64,000 nt of DNA from Bacillus sp. es.036 (GCF_002563635.1 NZ_PDIZ01000001.1:3286001-3350000); one strand, 5' to 3'. Counted from the first letter of the stretch, positions 48,696-64,000 are shown. The notes: generated by a model from the sequence alone, not told the origin. Program-made: numbers and translations.

Positions 48696-49703
48696 TTAGA
48701 ATGAGCGAATGATTTCGATCACAATGGTCGTTAGAAAAATGTTTAATAAAGCGAGCGGTAAAAGAATTTTCCATCCGAATGACATAAGTTGATCGGCTCG
48801 AAGACGAGGAAACGTGCCGCGAATCCAGATCATCACGAACACGATGAAAATAAATTTAAGCGCAAACCAGACTGCGCCTGGTATAAAGGTTAAAAACGGG
48901 ATCGCCTGCCATCCTCCAAGAAAAAGAATGGTTGTTAACGATGCCATCGCAAATAAATAAACATATTCCGCAAGCATAAAGAATGCAAAGCGAAATCCTG
49001 AATATTCAACGTGATAACCTGCGACGAGCTCTGATTCTGCTTCAGGTAAGTCAAATGGGGTTCGATTCAATTCCGCAACGGAAGCAATCAAAAAGATTAG
49101 AAACGCAAGCGGCTGTTTAAACAAAAAGGCAACAGACTCCTGCTCGGCAATAATTGTATTGAGATTTAACGATCCTGTTAACAGCACAATTCCTACAACA
49201 CTCATCACTAGCGGAATTTCATAGGAAATCATCTGCGCCGCTGATCGCATACTACCGAGCAACGCGTATTTATTGTTCGACGCCCATCCCCCTGCTAGAA
49301 TGCCTATCGTTGAAATCCCAGATATGGCAATGTAATAAAGCAAGCCAACGCCAATATTGGCAAAGGAAACCTGCTCGGTTAGCGGAAGTGCTGCGATTAC
49401 GATAAACGCCGGTGCAAAGGCAACAACAGGCGCAATGATAAAGAGCGGGCGATCCGCATCGCGTGGAATCGTATCTTCTTTTAATAAAAGCTTCAAAACG
49501 TCCGCTACCGTTTGTAATAATCCGAATCGCCCACCAACTCTGTTTGGACCATGACGGAGCTGCATAAACCCAAGCACTTTTCGCTCAGCCAAAATGGCGT
49601 ACGTCACGAATCCGAGTACAACCATTAACATGGCGGCACCGACAAGGAAAAAACTGAGCGTCTGCCAGTATCCAGGTGGCGATGCAAGCATGTCGTTGAT
49701 CAT
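48696..49703 (-). CDS. nuoH: NADH-quinone oxidoreductase subunit H
   Basis: 335 residues with eight membrane helices. ERKVLGFMQLRHGPNRVGG and AELNRTPFDLPEAESELVAGYHVEYSG are invariant blocks of NuoH lining the quinone chamber and E-channel. It overlaps nuoD by one base. Confidence 0.97.
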   Translation of the reverse strand: MINDMLASPPGYWQTLSFFLVGAAMLMVVLGFVTYAILAERKVLGFMQLRHGPNRVGGRFGLLQTVADVLKLLLKEDTIPRDADRPLFIIAPVVAFAPAFIVIAALPLTEQVSFANIGVGLLYYIAISGISTIGILAGGWASNNKYALLGSMRSAAQMISYEIPLVMSVVGIVLLTGSLNLNTIIAEQESVAFLFKQPLAFLIFLIASVAELNRTPFDLPEAESELVAGYHVEYSGFRFAFFMLAEYVYLFAMASLTTILFLGGWQAIPFLTFIPGAVWFALKFIFIVFVMIWIRGTFPRLRADQLMSFGWKILLPLALLNIFLTTIVIEIIRSF

Positions 49704-50800
49704 TAGCCGTCCACCTCCCCGAGCACAATATCAATGCCACCGAGAATAGCGATCAAGTTCGAGATATTCTCCCCTTCAAGTAGCTCAGGTAAGATTTGCA
49801 GATTATAAAAAGATGGTCGACGGAACTTCAGGCGGTAGGGCTCTTTTTTCCCTTTGGAGGCAATGTAGCAGCCAATTTCTCCGCGCGGCGATTCAATGCG
49901 CACATATGTCTCACCTGCAGGAGGCTTAATGATCCGCGGCACTTTTGCCATAATCGGCCCTTCGGAAATTTGTTCCACTGCCTGCTCGACAATTTTCAAC
50001 GCCTCTTCTATTTCAGCCATACGACAGTTGTAGCGTGCCAAAGCGTCACCTTGTGGAAAGACAGGAATTTCAAACTGAAAGCGATCATAAAGCGAATAAG
50101 GTTCGTTTTTCCTGAGGTCCCACTGCACGCCTGTACAGCGTAGGTTCGCACCACTTAATGAGTACGCAATCGCCTTTTGTTTGGAATAAGCGCCTACCCC
50201 TTTCATTCTTGCCATAAAAATTTCATTCCCTGTTACGAGGTCATGGTAGCCGGCGAGCTGTTCTCTCATATACGGCACAAACTCTCGCACCTTCTCCAGC
50301 CAACCTTCAGGCGCATCCCATTTGACGCCACCAACGCGCATATAATTAAAGGTCAGTCGTCCTCCTGAGATCTCCGTTAACAAATTAATGATCACTTCTC
50401 GCTCTCTGAAGGCATAAAGAAACGGGCTCATCGCGCCAATGTCGAGCAAATAGGTGCCGAACCAAACAAGGTGACTCGCTATTCTTCCAAGCTCCATCAC
50501 AATGACGCGAAGGTAATCCGCTCGCTCAGGAATGTCCATTGCCATCATCGTTTCAACCGCATGGCAGAGAATGTAGTTATTCGTCATGGCAGCAAGATAA
50601 TCCATTCTGTCTGTATACGGGATAATCTGCGTGTATTGCAGGTTTTCTGCAATCTTTTCCGTGCCTCTATGCAGGTAACCGATAACAGGCTTTGCTTCTT
50701 TTATGACTTCTCCATCAATTGTAAGCACGATGCGGAAGACGCCATGCGTACTCGGATGCTGTGGACCTACATTTAAAAGCATCTCCTCTGTCCGAATCAT
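49703..50800 (-). CDS. nuoD: NADH-quinone oxidoreductase subunit D (49 kDa)
   Basis: 365 residues. LNVGPQHPSTHGVFRIVLTIDGE contains the quinone-site His, and PVIGYLHRGTEKIAE follows. The C-terminal ESPRGEIGCYIAS, then PEL(L)EGENISNLIAILGGIDIVLGEVD, is conserved. Forms the quinone site with NuoB. Two bases separate it from nuoC. Confidence 0.97.
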   Translation of the reverse strand: MIRTEEMLLNVGPQHPSTHGVFRIVLTIDGEVIKEAKPVIGYLHRGTEKIAENLQYTQIIPYTDRMDYLAAMTNNYILCHAVETMMAMDIPERADYLRVIVMELGRIASHLVWFGTYLLDIGAMSPFLYAFREREVIINLLTEISGGRLTFNYMRVGGVKWDAPEGWLEKVREFVPYMREQLAGYHDLVTGNEIFMARMKGVGAYSKQKAIAYSLSGANLRCTGVQWDLRKNEPYSLYDRFQFEIPVFPQGDALARYNCRMAEIEEALKIVEQAVEQISEGPIMAKVPRIIKPPAGETYVRIESPRGEIGCYIASKGKKEPYRLKFRRPSFYNLQILPELLEGENISNLIAILGGIDIVLGEVDG

Positions 50801-50802
50801 CG

Positions 50803-51936
50803 CTACACCTCCACATCATATGGCTCATAATCTTTTCGAAGCGGATGGCCGACCCAGTCATCCGGCATCATGATTCGCGTCAAATTTGGATGCCCATTGA
50901 AAACAATGCCGAGAAGATCATATCCTTCTCGCTCAGGCCAATTTGCCCCAGCCCAAAGGGATGTCAACGAATCAACGACAGGTTTGTCTCGATCAATCCT
51001 CACTTTTAAGGCAACGCTCTGGCGATTTTGATACGAATACAGGTGATTGTAAATTTCCATATGAGTCTCAAAGTCGGTGCCGTGCGTTTCAGAAAGATAA
51101 TCAAAAGCAAGAAGCTCATTGTATTTAAGAAACTGCGCCACCTTTAAGTACGTTTCTTTCCTCGCCACAAGCGTCGGCACGTCTTTCGCCAGACGATTAA
51201 TATAAGCATCTTCAAGAAGGTCGTCGCCAAGGTTTTCTCGAATGATATGCAGGTATCGGTCAAGCACAGGCTGATTTGGTGAAGGGCTTTCTTCTTTTAG
51301 AGGCTCATCCGTTTCCGAAGCAGCCTTCTTTGCTTTAGCAGCAGCGGCTTTTGCCTTTGCAGCTGCGATCGCTTTTGCATTCTCATCCGTAGCCTCGGAA
51401 TTACCTGCCTCTTTTTGCTTTCTTAGGGCTGCCGCTTTCGCCTTTGCATCAGCTACAGCTTTCTTTTTTGCGAGGGCAGCTTCGTCTTCTCCCTCTCCCT
51501 CTATTTGCTCCCCTTTTTCTTTCTGCTTTTTCAGCGCAGCGGCCTTCGCCTTCGCAGCAGCAACCGCCTTCTTTTTCGCAAGGGCGACATCGTCTTCCGA
51601 TGCTTCCTGATCCGTTTCGTTTTGGTTCATTTCTTTTTGTTTTTTCAGCGCCGCAGCTTTCGCCTTCGCGGCTGCGACTGCTTTCTTTTTCGCAAGTTCA
51701 ACGTCTTCTTTCTCCGCGACGCTATTCTGTTCACTTTGCTCCATTTCTTTTTGCTTTTTCAGCGCAGCTGCTTTTGCTTTAGCTGCTGCGACCGCTTTTT
51801 TCTTTTGAAGTTCAAGGTCATCAGCGGGATTTTCGGCTTCCGCCTTCTTTTTCCGTAACTCAGCCGCCTTCCGCTTTGCTTCTTCTACGGCTTTTCGTTT
51901 TTCTTCCGCCAACTCTTCAGGTGTTTGATCGCTCAT
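50803..51936 (-). CDS. nuoC: NADH-quinone oxidoreductase subunit C with Lys/Ala-repeat N-terminal extension
   Basis: 377 residues, about twice the size of a plain NuoC. Residues about 224-377 are the 30-kDa domain ([48 protein letters not shown]). Residues 1-220 are a low-complexity extension with five copies of a [18 protein letters not shown]-like unit at about 43-65, 81-103, 119-141, 155-177 and 186-205, spaced 31-38 residues and separated by acidic linkers. It is predicted to be long charged helix. Alanine/lysine-rich NuoC extensions are known in some Bacillus annotations; their role is unclear. It overlaps nuoB by four bases. Confidence 0.93.
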   Translation of the reverse strand: MSDQTPEELAEEKRKAVEEAKRKAAELRKKKAEAENPADDLELQKKKAVAAAKAKAAALKKQKEMEQSEQNSVAEKEDVELAKKKAVAAAKAKAAALKKQKEMNQNETDQEASEDDVALAKKKAVAAAKAKAAALKKQKEKGEQIEGEGEDEAALAKKKAVADAKAKAAALRKQKEAGNSEATDENAKAIAAAKAKAAAAKAKKAASETDEPLKEESPSPNQPVLDRYLHIIRENLGDDLLEDAYINRLAKDVPTLVARKETYLKVAQFLKYNELLAFDYLSETHGTDFETHMEIYNHLYSYQNRQSVALKVRIDRDKPVVDSLTSLWAGANWPEREGYDLLGIVFNGHPNLTRIMMPDDWVGHPLRKDYEPYDVEV

Positions 51937-52451
51937 CGATTCGTCACCCGCTTTCCAGTGCGCGCTTCATAGCGGATCTTTTCTTGTAGTTTATTTATGC
52001 CGTATATGAGGGCTGCTGGGTTTGGCGGACAGCCAGGGATATACACATCAACAGGGACGATTTGATCCACTCCCTTAACCACTGCGTAGGAGTTAATATA
52101 AGGGCCGCCAGCAGTCGCACAAGAGCCCATCGCAATGACCCATTTTGGTTCAGGCATTTGATCATAAAGACGCTTTAGTACAGGAGCCATTTTTTTCGTT
52201 ACGGTTCCTGATACAATCATGACATCAGACTGTCTTGGAGACGTTCGAAAAAACGTTCCAAAGCGATCAAGGTCATAGTGGGAAGCCCCCGAACCCATCA
52301 TTTCGATTGCACAGCAGGCGAGACCAAATGTTAACGGCCAGAGCGAATTGCTTCGTGCCCAAGCCTTTACATTTTCAAGCGTTGCGAGAAAAACATTATG
52401 CTTCATTTCCTCGTATTCTTCCGGCGTTATATTTTCTAAGTTCAAATCCAT
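51933..52451 (-). CDS. nuoB: NADH-quinone oxidoreductase subunit B (N2 cluster)
   Basis: ATG 52451 follows GAAGGTG and overlaps the nuoA stop by ten bases; the longer open frame upstream is nuoA sequence in another frame. 172 residues. [21 protein letters not shown] and PGCPPNP supply the four cysteines of the terminal 4Fe-4S cluster N2. It is the first peripheral subunit in the operon. Confidence 0.96.
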   Translation of the reverse strand: MDLNLENITPEEYEEMKHNVFLATLENVKAWARSNSLWPLTFGLACCAIEMMGSGASHYDLDRFGTFFRTSPRQSDVMIVSGTVTKKMAPVLKRLYDQMPEPKWVIAMGSCATAGGPYINSYAVVKGVDQIVPVDVYIPGCPPNPAALIYGINKLQEKIRYEARTGKRVTNR

Positions 52452-52819
52452 TTCAACACCTTCTTTTTCCATGCGTATAGTAAGCCAATTAATAGCATGA
52501 CAATAAAGATCATCATTTCGATGAACGCAAAGAAACCAAGCTTTTGATAGGCAACCGCCCATGGATACAAGAAAACGGTTTCGACATCAAAGATGACAAA
52601 AAGCAGTCCGAATAAATAATAACGAACGTTATACTGAATCCAGCTTTGGTGAAACGGCTCTATGCCGCTTTCATAGGTTGTTTGTTTCTCAGATGTTGGT
52701 TTTGAGGGACGAAGGAATCTTCCTGCCGTTAGGGCAACAGCTGGAAGGAGAAGGCCAAGGAAAAGGAACATGATTACGAAGAGGTAACTATTTTGGTACA
52801 CGTTAAGTGATTCACCCAT
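52442..52819 (-). CDS. nuoA: NADH-quinone oxidoreductase subunit A
   Basis: ATG 52819 follows GAGGAGA; an in-frame ATG six codons upstream has no RBS. 125 residues with three transmembrane helices. The loop [16 protein letters not shown] carries the conserved Glu and the Cys-equivalent region, and [15 protein letters not shown] is the family signature. First gene of the nuo operon; its promoter must lie in 52820-52939. Confidence 0.96.
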   Translation of the reverse strand: MGESLNVYQNSYLFVIMFLFLGLLLPAVALTAGRFLRPSKPTSEKQTTYESGIEPFHQSWIQYNVRYYLFGLLFVIFDVETVFLYPWAVAYQKLGFFAFIEMMIFIVMLLIGLLYAWKKKVLKWI

Positions 52820-52939
52820 GAAGGTCTCTCCTCTCATCGTGCTGTAAAGTTGCTAGTCTTGTATACTAATTCAACATCCCCACTCTTATTCTTGCTTTTA
52901 TTTGTAAGTTTTTTTTAAATTTCGAACAGAGGTGGTCAA

Positions 52940-53425
52940 ATGAGCGATAAACGAATTCGAACGCTGACAGAAAAGCTGTGGGCAAGAAATAAATATACGG
53001 TGATGGCCAAAGGCTATGAGCATTACAAAAACATAGGAGACTCATTAAAAAAAGCGCAATCTCCTGAAGAACTGCTTTACGTCTATGACTTACTAAAAGA
53101 AACCTTAACTCTTCCCTATACTAAAAAAGGTATGCGGACAACACTCCAACATATGTGGGGCTATTTCAAAAAAAGAGCAACAAGTGAGGAGAAAGATGAA
53201 TTTATCGCCGCTATGAATAAGCAACTATCTGATTTAGATCCCTTAACCGATCACAACATTGAACTGTTTCGTATGCAGCTTTGGAAGCTACTCGAAACCT
53301 ATCCGTCTGATTATTTGTTACAAAGCAGCTTTGTTCAACCACAGAGGAAATGGAATGAAGTGTATGATCAAAAACAGATGCGGATTGTTTCAAGAGAAGA
53401 TTATCTAGAAAGCAGTGAAAAATAA
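52940..53425 (+). CDS. YbgA-like DUF1722 protein
   Basis: 161 residues, cytoplasmic. KYTVMAKGYEHYKNIG, KKGMRTTLQHMWGYFKKRATSEEKDEF and ETYPSDYLLQSSFVQP match the DUF1722 family (E. coli YbgA). Family function is not established; some members are fused to DUF523 or sit near photolyase genes. It is divergent from nuoA and followed 55 bases later by the DUF1697 gene. Confidence 0.82.
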   Translation: MSDKRIRTLTEKLWARNKYTVMAKGYEHYKNIGDSLKKAQSPEELLYVYDLLKETLTLPYTKKGMRTTLQHMWGYFKKRATSEEKDEFIAAMNKQLSDLDPLTDHNIELFRMQLWKLLETYPSDYLLQSSFVQPQRKWNEVYDQKQMRIVSREDYLESSEK

Positions 53426-53480
53426 AAGGATTTCCACGTTAGCATCCCGTAGTTAACCAACAAAAGAAGGTGGGATGAAA

Positions 53481-54035
53481 ATGACAACCTATGTCGGATT
53501 ATTAAGGGGCATTAACGTCGGCGGTAAAAATAAAATCAACATGTCCGAATTGCGCGATGCCCTTTCAAATGAAGGGTTTCAGCATGTGAAAACGTATATT
53601 CAAAGTGGGAACGTCTTGTTTCAATCAGAAGAATCTGAAGTCCTTTTAAGAAAAAAGATGGAAGAGATTATTCGTAAACAGTTTGAATTAAAGGTCCCCA
53701 TCGTTTTAAGGACCGCTGTAGAGTGGAAGAACTTGATCGAAAACTGTCCTTTTCATGACCAACAAATTTCAAAAGCGCAGAAAACAGCGATTGGAGAAAG
53801 TCTTTATGTGGCAATGGTAGCAGAACCTCTCTTAGCGGATGACGTAAAGAAGCTTCTTACCTATTCATCTGAAACCGAAGAATGTGAGATTAGAGGTAGG
53901 GAAATTTATTTACTGTTTCATGAGAGCATTCGAAATTCAAAACTTGCGGCCTTCATCACTCGGTCTAATGAGTATGCGACCGTACGAAATTGGAAAACGA
54001 TTAACAAAATGAATAGCTTACTACCGAATGTATAG
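53481..54035 (+). CDS. DUF1697 family protein
   Basis: 184 residues. TYVGLLRGINVGGKNKINMSELRDALSNEGF and KTYIQSGNVLFQS are the DUF1697 signature; the C-terminal SNEYATVRNWKTINKM is also conserved. ATG 53481 lies about eight bases from AAGGTGGG; ATG 53475 is too close. Function unknown. It ends at a terminator shared with the convergent atp operon. Confidence 0.88.
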   Translation: MTTYVGLLRGINVGGKNKINMSELRDALSNEGFQHVKTYIQSGNVLFQSEESEVLLRKKMEEIIRKQFELKVPIVLRTAVEWKNLIENCPFHDQQISKAQKTAIGESLYVAMVAEPLLADDVKKLLTYSSETEECEIRGREIYLLFHESIRNSKLAAFITRSNEYATVRNWKTINKMNSLLPNV

Positions 54036-54048
54036 TCTTAATTGCAAA

Positions 54049-54081
54049 AAAGCACCAGCGGGAAATTCCCGCTGGTGCTTT
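54049..54081. terminator. bidirectional terminator between DUF1697 gene and atpC
   Basis: A perfect 15-bp stem AAAGCACCAGCGGGA (54049-54063), loop AAT, then the exact complement (54067-54081). A-tract on the left and T-tract on the right serve both converging genes. Confidence 0.93.
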
Positions 54082-54085
54082 CCAT

Positions 54086-54517
<432 letters not shown>

Positions 54518-54557
54518 TTAGAGAAAGTAGAAGAAATTTAGCTAATCGCTGCTAAAT

Positions 54558-54602
54558 CAAAAGTTCGTGCGGTAGACAAGTTAGGTCTCCGCACTACTTT
54601 TG
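54558..54602 (-). other. hairpin between atpD and atpC
   Basis: CAAAAGT...GTGCGG (54558-54572) pairs with CCGCAC...ACTTTTG (54589-54602). A second small inverted repeat (ATTTAGC / GCTAAAT) lies just beyond it. No strong T-run follows, so partial termination or RNA processing are both possible. Confidence 0.55.
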
Positions 54603-54604
54603 CT

Positions 54605-56035
<1,431 letters not shown>

Positions 56036-56098
56036 TTAAGCTGCCAAAACAATAAGCATTCCTGTTTGGCATTTAAGACTATCTAATTCATTTCATTT

Positions 56099-56962
<864 letters not shown>

Positions 56963-57011
56963 TCATTTCACCACCTTTTAAGCTGGCCGCGGCGTTTCCG
57001 CCGCATCCCTC

Positions 57012-58526
<1,515 letters not shown>

Positions 58527-58539
58527 TCACCCCTATCTT

Positions 58540-59621
<1,082 letters not shown>

Positions 59622-59703
59622 TCATACAAAACGAATGGCGAAGGTTTCATTTCGAAACTTTCTCCGCCATCATGAAACAAATCCGTATCTTTATCTAATT
59701 GAA

Positions 59704-59937
<234 letters not shown>

Positions 59938-59980
59938 TCATAAATATTTTTATATAATAATAACTCATTGATACCTTGTT

Positions 59981-61079
<1,099 letters not shown>

Positions 61080-61277
61080 TTAATCTTCCCCTGTAAACTT
61101 ATGTAGAAGACGAACCAATCCATAAACTCCTCCGCCCAAACCGAGCAAAAGACCAATTATGAGAAAAAGTGGAAAAGTGTCGAATAGGCGATCCATCCAT
61201 CTCCCCAAAAATACCCCCGTAAGGATCGATCCAACAAGATAAGAAAGGATTGTCGTATAGAGAGCCATCGCCTTCAA
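61080..61277 (-). CDS. atpZ: AtpZ/AtpI family protein
   Basis: 65 residues from TTG 61277, eight bases after AAAGGAG; a longer form from ATG 61310 has no RBS. Two helices (YTTILSYLVGSILTGVFLGRWMDRLF and LIIGLLLGLGGGVYGLVRLL) match AtpZ, a divalent-cation-related partner of AtpI in alkaliphilic Bacillus. First gene of the atp operon. Confidence 0.85.
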   Translation of the reverse strand: MKAMALYTTILSYLVGSILTGVFLGRWMDRLFDTFPLFLIIGLLLGLGGGVYGLVRLLHKFTGED

Positions 61278-61408
61278 TAAAAGCGCTCCTTTGCTATAAA
61301 GGTAAGTCATTGAAAAGGATGTTTCGAGTAAATGAAAACCTTATCACTATACCCTTTGTAAGTCTACAATAGGGTGTACATGATGTCAATGTGTTTGGAG
61401 GAAATGGT

Positions 61409-61513
61409 GTGATCAAATTCACAAATGAAAAAACGCTTAAAAAAGCCTGTAATACCAAGGATAGTAACGCTTACAGGAGCAGAGTTGTGGTAATCAAAGA
61501 AAACAGGGAATGA
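61409..61513 (+). CDS. candidate 34-residue basic peptide
   Basis: GTG start seven bases after a perfect GGAGG; stop TGA inside the loop of a hairpin (61502-61522). A possible promoter (TTATCA, 18 bases, TACAAT) ends at 61370. The peptide (MIKFTNEKTLKKACNTKD, then SNAYRSRVVVIKENRE) is basic and unlike any family I know. It lies in the divergent gap between the atp and upp operons. Confidence 0.35.
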   Translation: MIKFTNEKTLKKACNTKDSNAYRSRVVVIKENRE

Positions 61514-61522
61514 TTCCCTGTT
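61502..61522 (+). terminator. hairpin at the end of the small basic ORF
   Basis: AACAGGGAA (61502-61510) / TTCCCTGTT (61514-61522), followed by ATTTAAGG. The T-run is weak. Confidence 0.45.
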
Positions 61523-61574
61523 ATTTAAGGTCGAATTTGTCACTTTTTTTTCACATTTGTTGATATATCGACAA

Positions 61575-61606
61575 AAAAATCTCTTCCCGAGAAGGAAGAG
61601 ATTTTT
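61575..61606 (-). terminator. intrinsic terminator of upp
   Basis: AAAAATCTCTTCC (61575-61587) / GGAAGAGATTTTT (61594-61606); the leftward T-run continues. Confidence 0.9.
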
Positions 61607-61611
61607 CCAAA

Positions 61612-62241
61612 TTACTTCGTTCCGTACAAACGATCTCCGGCATCGCCAAGACCTGGAACAATGTAGCCTTTTTCATTTAGTTTCTCATCAAGACCTGCGA
61701 TGTAAATATCGACATCAGGGTGCGCATCGTTAAGAAGCTCTACGCCTTCAGGTGCTGCGATCAGACACATCATTTTAATGTTTTTCGCTCCGCGTTTTTT
61801 AAGGGAGTTGATCGCTTCAACAGCCGAACCACCTGTTGCAAGCATTGGATCAATCACGATGAATTCACGTTCTTCAATATCAGCAGGAAGCTTCACATAG
61901 TATTCTACAGGTTGAAGCGTTTCAGGATCACGATAAAGACCAACGTGTCCTACTTTTGCAGCAGGAATTAACTTAAGGATTCCGTCTGTCATGCCAAGAC
62001 CGGCTCTTAGAATCGGAACTAGTCCAAGCTTTTTACCTGAAAGAACCTTTGATTTCGCTTCGGTTACAGGCGTTTTGACCATCACTTCTTCAGTCGGAAG
62101 CTCTCTTGTAATTTCATAAGCCATTAACGCTGCCACTTCGTCCACAAGTTCACGGAACTCCTTCGTTCCTGTTTTCTCATCACGAATGTATGTAAGCTTA
62201 TGCTGAATCAACGGATGATCGAACACGTATACTTTACCCAT
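61612..62241 (-). CDS. upp: uracil phosphoribosyltransferase
   Basis: 209 residues, exactly the B. subtilis length; ATG 62241 follows GGGGAG, while the longer frame does not. The PRPP-binding loop is [15 protein letters not shown], and the N-terminal [15 protein letters not shown] and C-terminal [18 protein letters not shown] are invariant. Converts uracil and PRPP to UMP. Between glyA and atp, as in Bacillus. Confidence 0.98.
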   Translation of the reverse strand: MGKVYVFDHPLIQHKLTYIRDEKTGTKEFRELVDEVAALMAYEITRELPTEEVMVKTPVTEAKSKVLSGKKLGLVPILRAGLGMTDGILKLIPAAKVGHVGLYRDPETLQPVEYYVKLPADIEEREFIVIDPMLATGGSAVEAINSLKKRGAKNIKMMCLIAAPEGVELLNDAHPDVDIYIAGLDEKLNEKGYIVPGLGDAGDRLYGTK

Positions 62242-62399
62242 CGTATGCACTCCCCTTTTCGTTTTGGTTTCGTTCCTAAATCTTCTTCGCAATTTTACAG
62301 AAAAACGCGAGTTGATTCAAGGCTTTCAAAAATGATGAAATATTCACGCTCTTCCCACTGAGATTCATCTACAATTTAACAACCCATTATTGACTAAAA

Positions 62400-62427
62400 A
62401 CGCCGGGAAAAGATGATCTCCCGGCGT
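62400..62427 (-). terminator. intrinsic terminator downstream of glyA
   Basis: CGCCGGGA (62401-62408) / TCCCGGCG (62419-62426). Read leftward it is followed by TTTTTAGTC. Confidence 0.8.
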
Positions 62428-62487
62428 CAGTGTCTATTTAATACACTCTTTTCGTAGATATTGTTGCTTTTAGATAAGTGGTTAATT

Positions 62488-62604
62488 TCCGCTCCAGGAT
62501 GCTCGCTTTCCGCGGGGCGGGCGGTGAGCCTCCTCGTCGCTTTCGCTCCTGTGGGGTCTCACCTGTCCCGCTAGTCCCGCAGGAGTCGAGCATCCTTCCG
62601 CTAC
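62488..62604. repeat. large intergenic palindromic repeat
   Basis: About 117 bases with outer arms AGGATGCTCG (62497-62506) / CGAGCATCCT (62587-62596) and inner pairings such as CCGCGGGG and TGTGGGGTCTCACCTGTCCCG. GC-rich compared with its surroundings. From memory, near-identical elements are dispersed in Bacillaceae intergenic regions; not verified here. It lies between glyA and its terminator. Confidence 0.8.
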
Positions 62605-62672
62605 AATTAGCGAAGTGTGGTTTTTTATTCAATAATTGATTCAAAAGCAACCATCTATTAGAAAAGAGCTAT

Positions 62673-63920
62673 TTAATAAGAAATATTTTCATACATTGGG
62701 AATTTAGCAGTAAGGTCTTGAACACGCTTCTCTGCTTTTTGAAGAGCATCCGCGTCTTCATGTTGCTTCAACACATCACCAATTATACTTGCGATTTCTT
62801 CCATTTCTGCTTCACCAAATCCTCGAGACGTTACAGCTGCCGTACCGATACGAAGGCCGCTCGTTACGAATGGGCTTTGTGGATCAAATGGGATCGTATT
62901 TTTATTCGTTGTAATGCCAATATCATCAAGGGCTTTTTCAGCCACTTTCCCTGTCAACTCAAGGCTTTGTAAATCTAGAAGGACAAGGTGATTGTCCGTG
63001 CCGTTTGAGACGAGGTTAATGCCCTCTTTTTCAAGTGCTGAAGCGAGTTTCTTCGCATTTGCAACAACCTTTTCAGAGTAACCTTTAAAATCGTCAGAAA
63101 GAGCTTCACCGAATGCAACCGCTTTTGCTGCGATCACGTGCATGAGTGGTCCCCCTTGAATACCAGGGAAAATCGACTTATCAATTTTCTTCGCAAATTC
63201 TTCTTTACAAAGAATCATGCCGCCACGCGGGCCACGAAGGGTTTTATGTGTTGTTGTCGTTACGAAATGGGCGTGTGGCACAGGGTTTGGATGATGACCA
63301 GTTGCAACTAGACCTGCAATATGCGCCATATCCACCATCAAGTAAGCATCCACTTCATCTGCAATTTCACGGAATCGTTTAAAATCAATTTCACGCGGAT
63401 AAGCACTCGCACCCGCAACGATTAGCTTTGGACGATGCGCTTTTGCTTTCTCAAGAACGTCTTCGTAATCAATGCGATGTGAGTCTTTGTCAACGCCATA
63501 CTCCACGAAGTTATATTGCACGCCACTGAAGTTAACAGGGCTACCGTGAGTCAAATGCCCACCATGAGAAAGGTTCATGCCAAGAACAGTATCACCCTGC
63601 TCAAGAATCGTGAAATAAACAGCCATGTTAGCTTGTGCACCTGAGTGAGGTTGCACGTTCACATGCTCTGCACCAAACAGCTGCTTCGCACGGTCTCTTG
63701 CAATATTTTCAGCGACATCGACATATTCACAGCCACCGTAATAACGTCGACCTGGATAGCCTTCCGCATACTTATTTGTTAAAACAGACCCTTGCGCCTC
63801 CATAACGGCTTCTGATACAAAGTTCTCTGATGCGATAAGTTCAATCTTGCTGCGCTGTCTACCAAGCTCGTCTTTCATTGCCTGTAAAAGTTCTTGATCC
63901 TGCTTTGCTAGGTTTTGCAT
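62673..63920 (-). CDS. glyA: serine hydroxymethyltransferase
   Basis: 415 residues from ATG 63920 after [29 protein letters not shown], the PLP-lysine in [19 protein letters not shown] (Lys about 225) and [10 protein letters not shown] are the family blocks. Interconverts serine and glycine with tetrahydrofolate. The upstream leader holds CGAA/TTCG inverted repeats. Confidence 0.98.
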   Translation of the reverse strand: MQNLAKQDQELLQAMKDELGRQRSKIELIASENFVSEAVMEAQGSVLTNKYAEGYPGRRYYGGCEYVDVAENIARDRAKQLFGAEHVNVQPHSGAQANMAVYFTILEQGDTVLGMNLSHGGHLTHGSPVNFSGVQYNFVEYGVDKDSHRIDYEDVLEKAKAHRPKLIVAGASAYPREIDFKRFREIADEVDAYLMVDMAHIAGLVATGHHPNPVPHAHFVTTTTHKTLRGPRGGMILCKEEFAKKIDKSIFPGIQGGPLMHVIAAKAVAFGEALSDDFKGYSEKVVANAKKLASALEKEGINLVSNGTDNHLVLLDLQSLELTGKVAEKALDDIGITTNKNTIPFDPQSPFVTSGLRIGTAAVTSRGFGEAEMEEIASIIGDVLKQHEDADALQKAEKRVQDLTAKFPMYENISY

Positions 63921-63953
63921 TGATATCCCCTTTCCATCCCACACAAATTACCA

Positions 63954-63974
63954 TTCGTGAACACGAACAGTTCG
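63954..63974. promoter_or_regulatory. CGAA/TTCG inverted repeats in the glyA leader
   Basis: TTCGTGAACACGAA (63954-63967) and CGAACAGTTCG (63964-63974) are two overlapping inverted repeats. PurR-box half-sites contain CGAA, and glyA belongs to the PurR regulon in B. subtilis, but the spacing here does not match a standard PurR pair. Confidence 0.35.
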
Positions 63975-64000
63975 TATTTAATCTCGATTGCATTGTACCA

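Noticed and set aside
51933-52562. Extended 209-residue form of NuoB
   Set aside because: The additional N-terminal 37 residues are antiphase nuoA coding sequence; the internal ATG with GAAGGTG matches the normal NuoB start.

Overview
The window is low-GC Gram-positive chromosomal DNA from an endospore-forming member of the Bacillaceae. The evidence is spoIIID, spoIIQ and spoIID, SinI/SinR regulators, Shine-Dalgarno sites of the AAGGAGG type, frequent GTG/TTG starts, and the order fabZ-mbl-spoIIID-spoIIQ-spoIID-murA-ywmB-ywzB-atp-upp-glyA, which follows the Bacillus backbone. The ATP synthase c subunit lacks the PxxExxP motif of obligate alkaliphiles. No rRNA, tRNA, CRISPR array or complete insertion sequence was found.

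Bases 1-26,900 are an accessory region of mostly leftward genes. It holds D-serine dehydratase and a cluster of secreted cell-wall enzymes: a lytic transglycosylase-like protein, an NlpC/P60 endopeptidase with six peptidoglycan-binding domains, an M6 metalloprotease, an SGNH esterase, a 5'-nucleotidase, an extracellular nuclease and a 1838-residue amylase. All but the NlpC/P60 protein end in the same cassette of about 288 residues made of three cell-wall-binding type 2 repeats. Scattered through this region are at least seven copies of a palindromic element; five are a composite of two hairpins joined by a conserved TTGTCTTT spacer. A REP-associated tyrosine transposase (RAYT) gene lies beside two copies and directly upstream of a dprA-like gene. 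This Gram-positive REP/RAYT arrangement, with a possible DprA partner, is the strongest candidate for an unusual system.

Bases 26,900-30,400 hold a glyoxalase-family protein, a short-chain dehydrogenase, two small lipoproteins and an unusual sin locus. The locus has sinI-sinR, then a leftward sinI2 coupled to an unknown 89-residue gene, divergent from a second sinR. Both sinR genes have the same operator-over-minus-35 promoter design. Both sinI genes encode only about 40 residues.

Bases 30,600-42,400 are the sporulation and envelope backbone: fabZ, an epuA-like gene, mbl, spoIIID, a sodium/organic-acid symporter operon, spoIIQ, a glycosyltransferase, spoIID, murA, ywmB and ywzB. A tandem structured repeat separates ywmB from ywzB. 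Bases 42,560-52,820 are an 11-gene complex I operon (nuoABCDHIJKLMN) without nuoEFG; its NuoC carries a long Lys/Ala repeat extension. Two rightward genes (DUF1722 and DUF1697) follow. Then comes the complete leftward atp operon (atpZ, I, B, E, F, H, A, G, D, C), and finally upp and glyA, with a large intergenic palindromic repeat between them.
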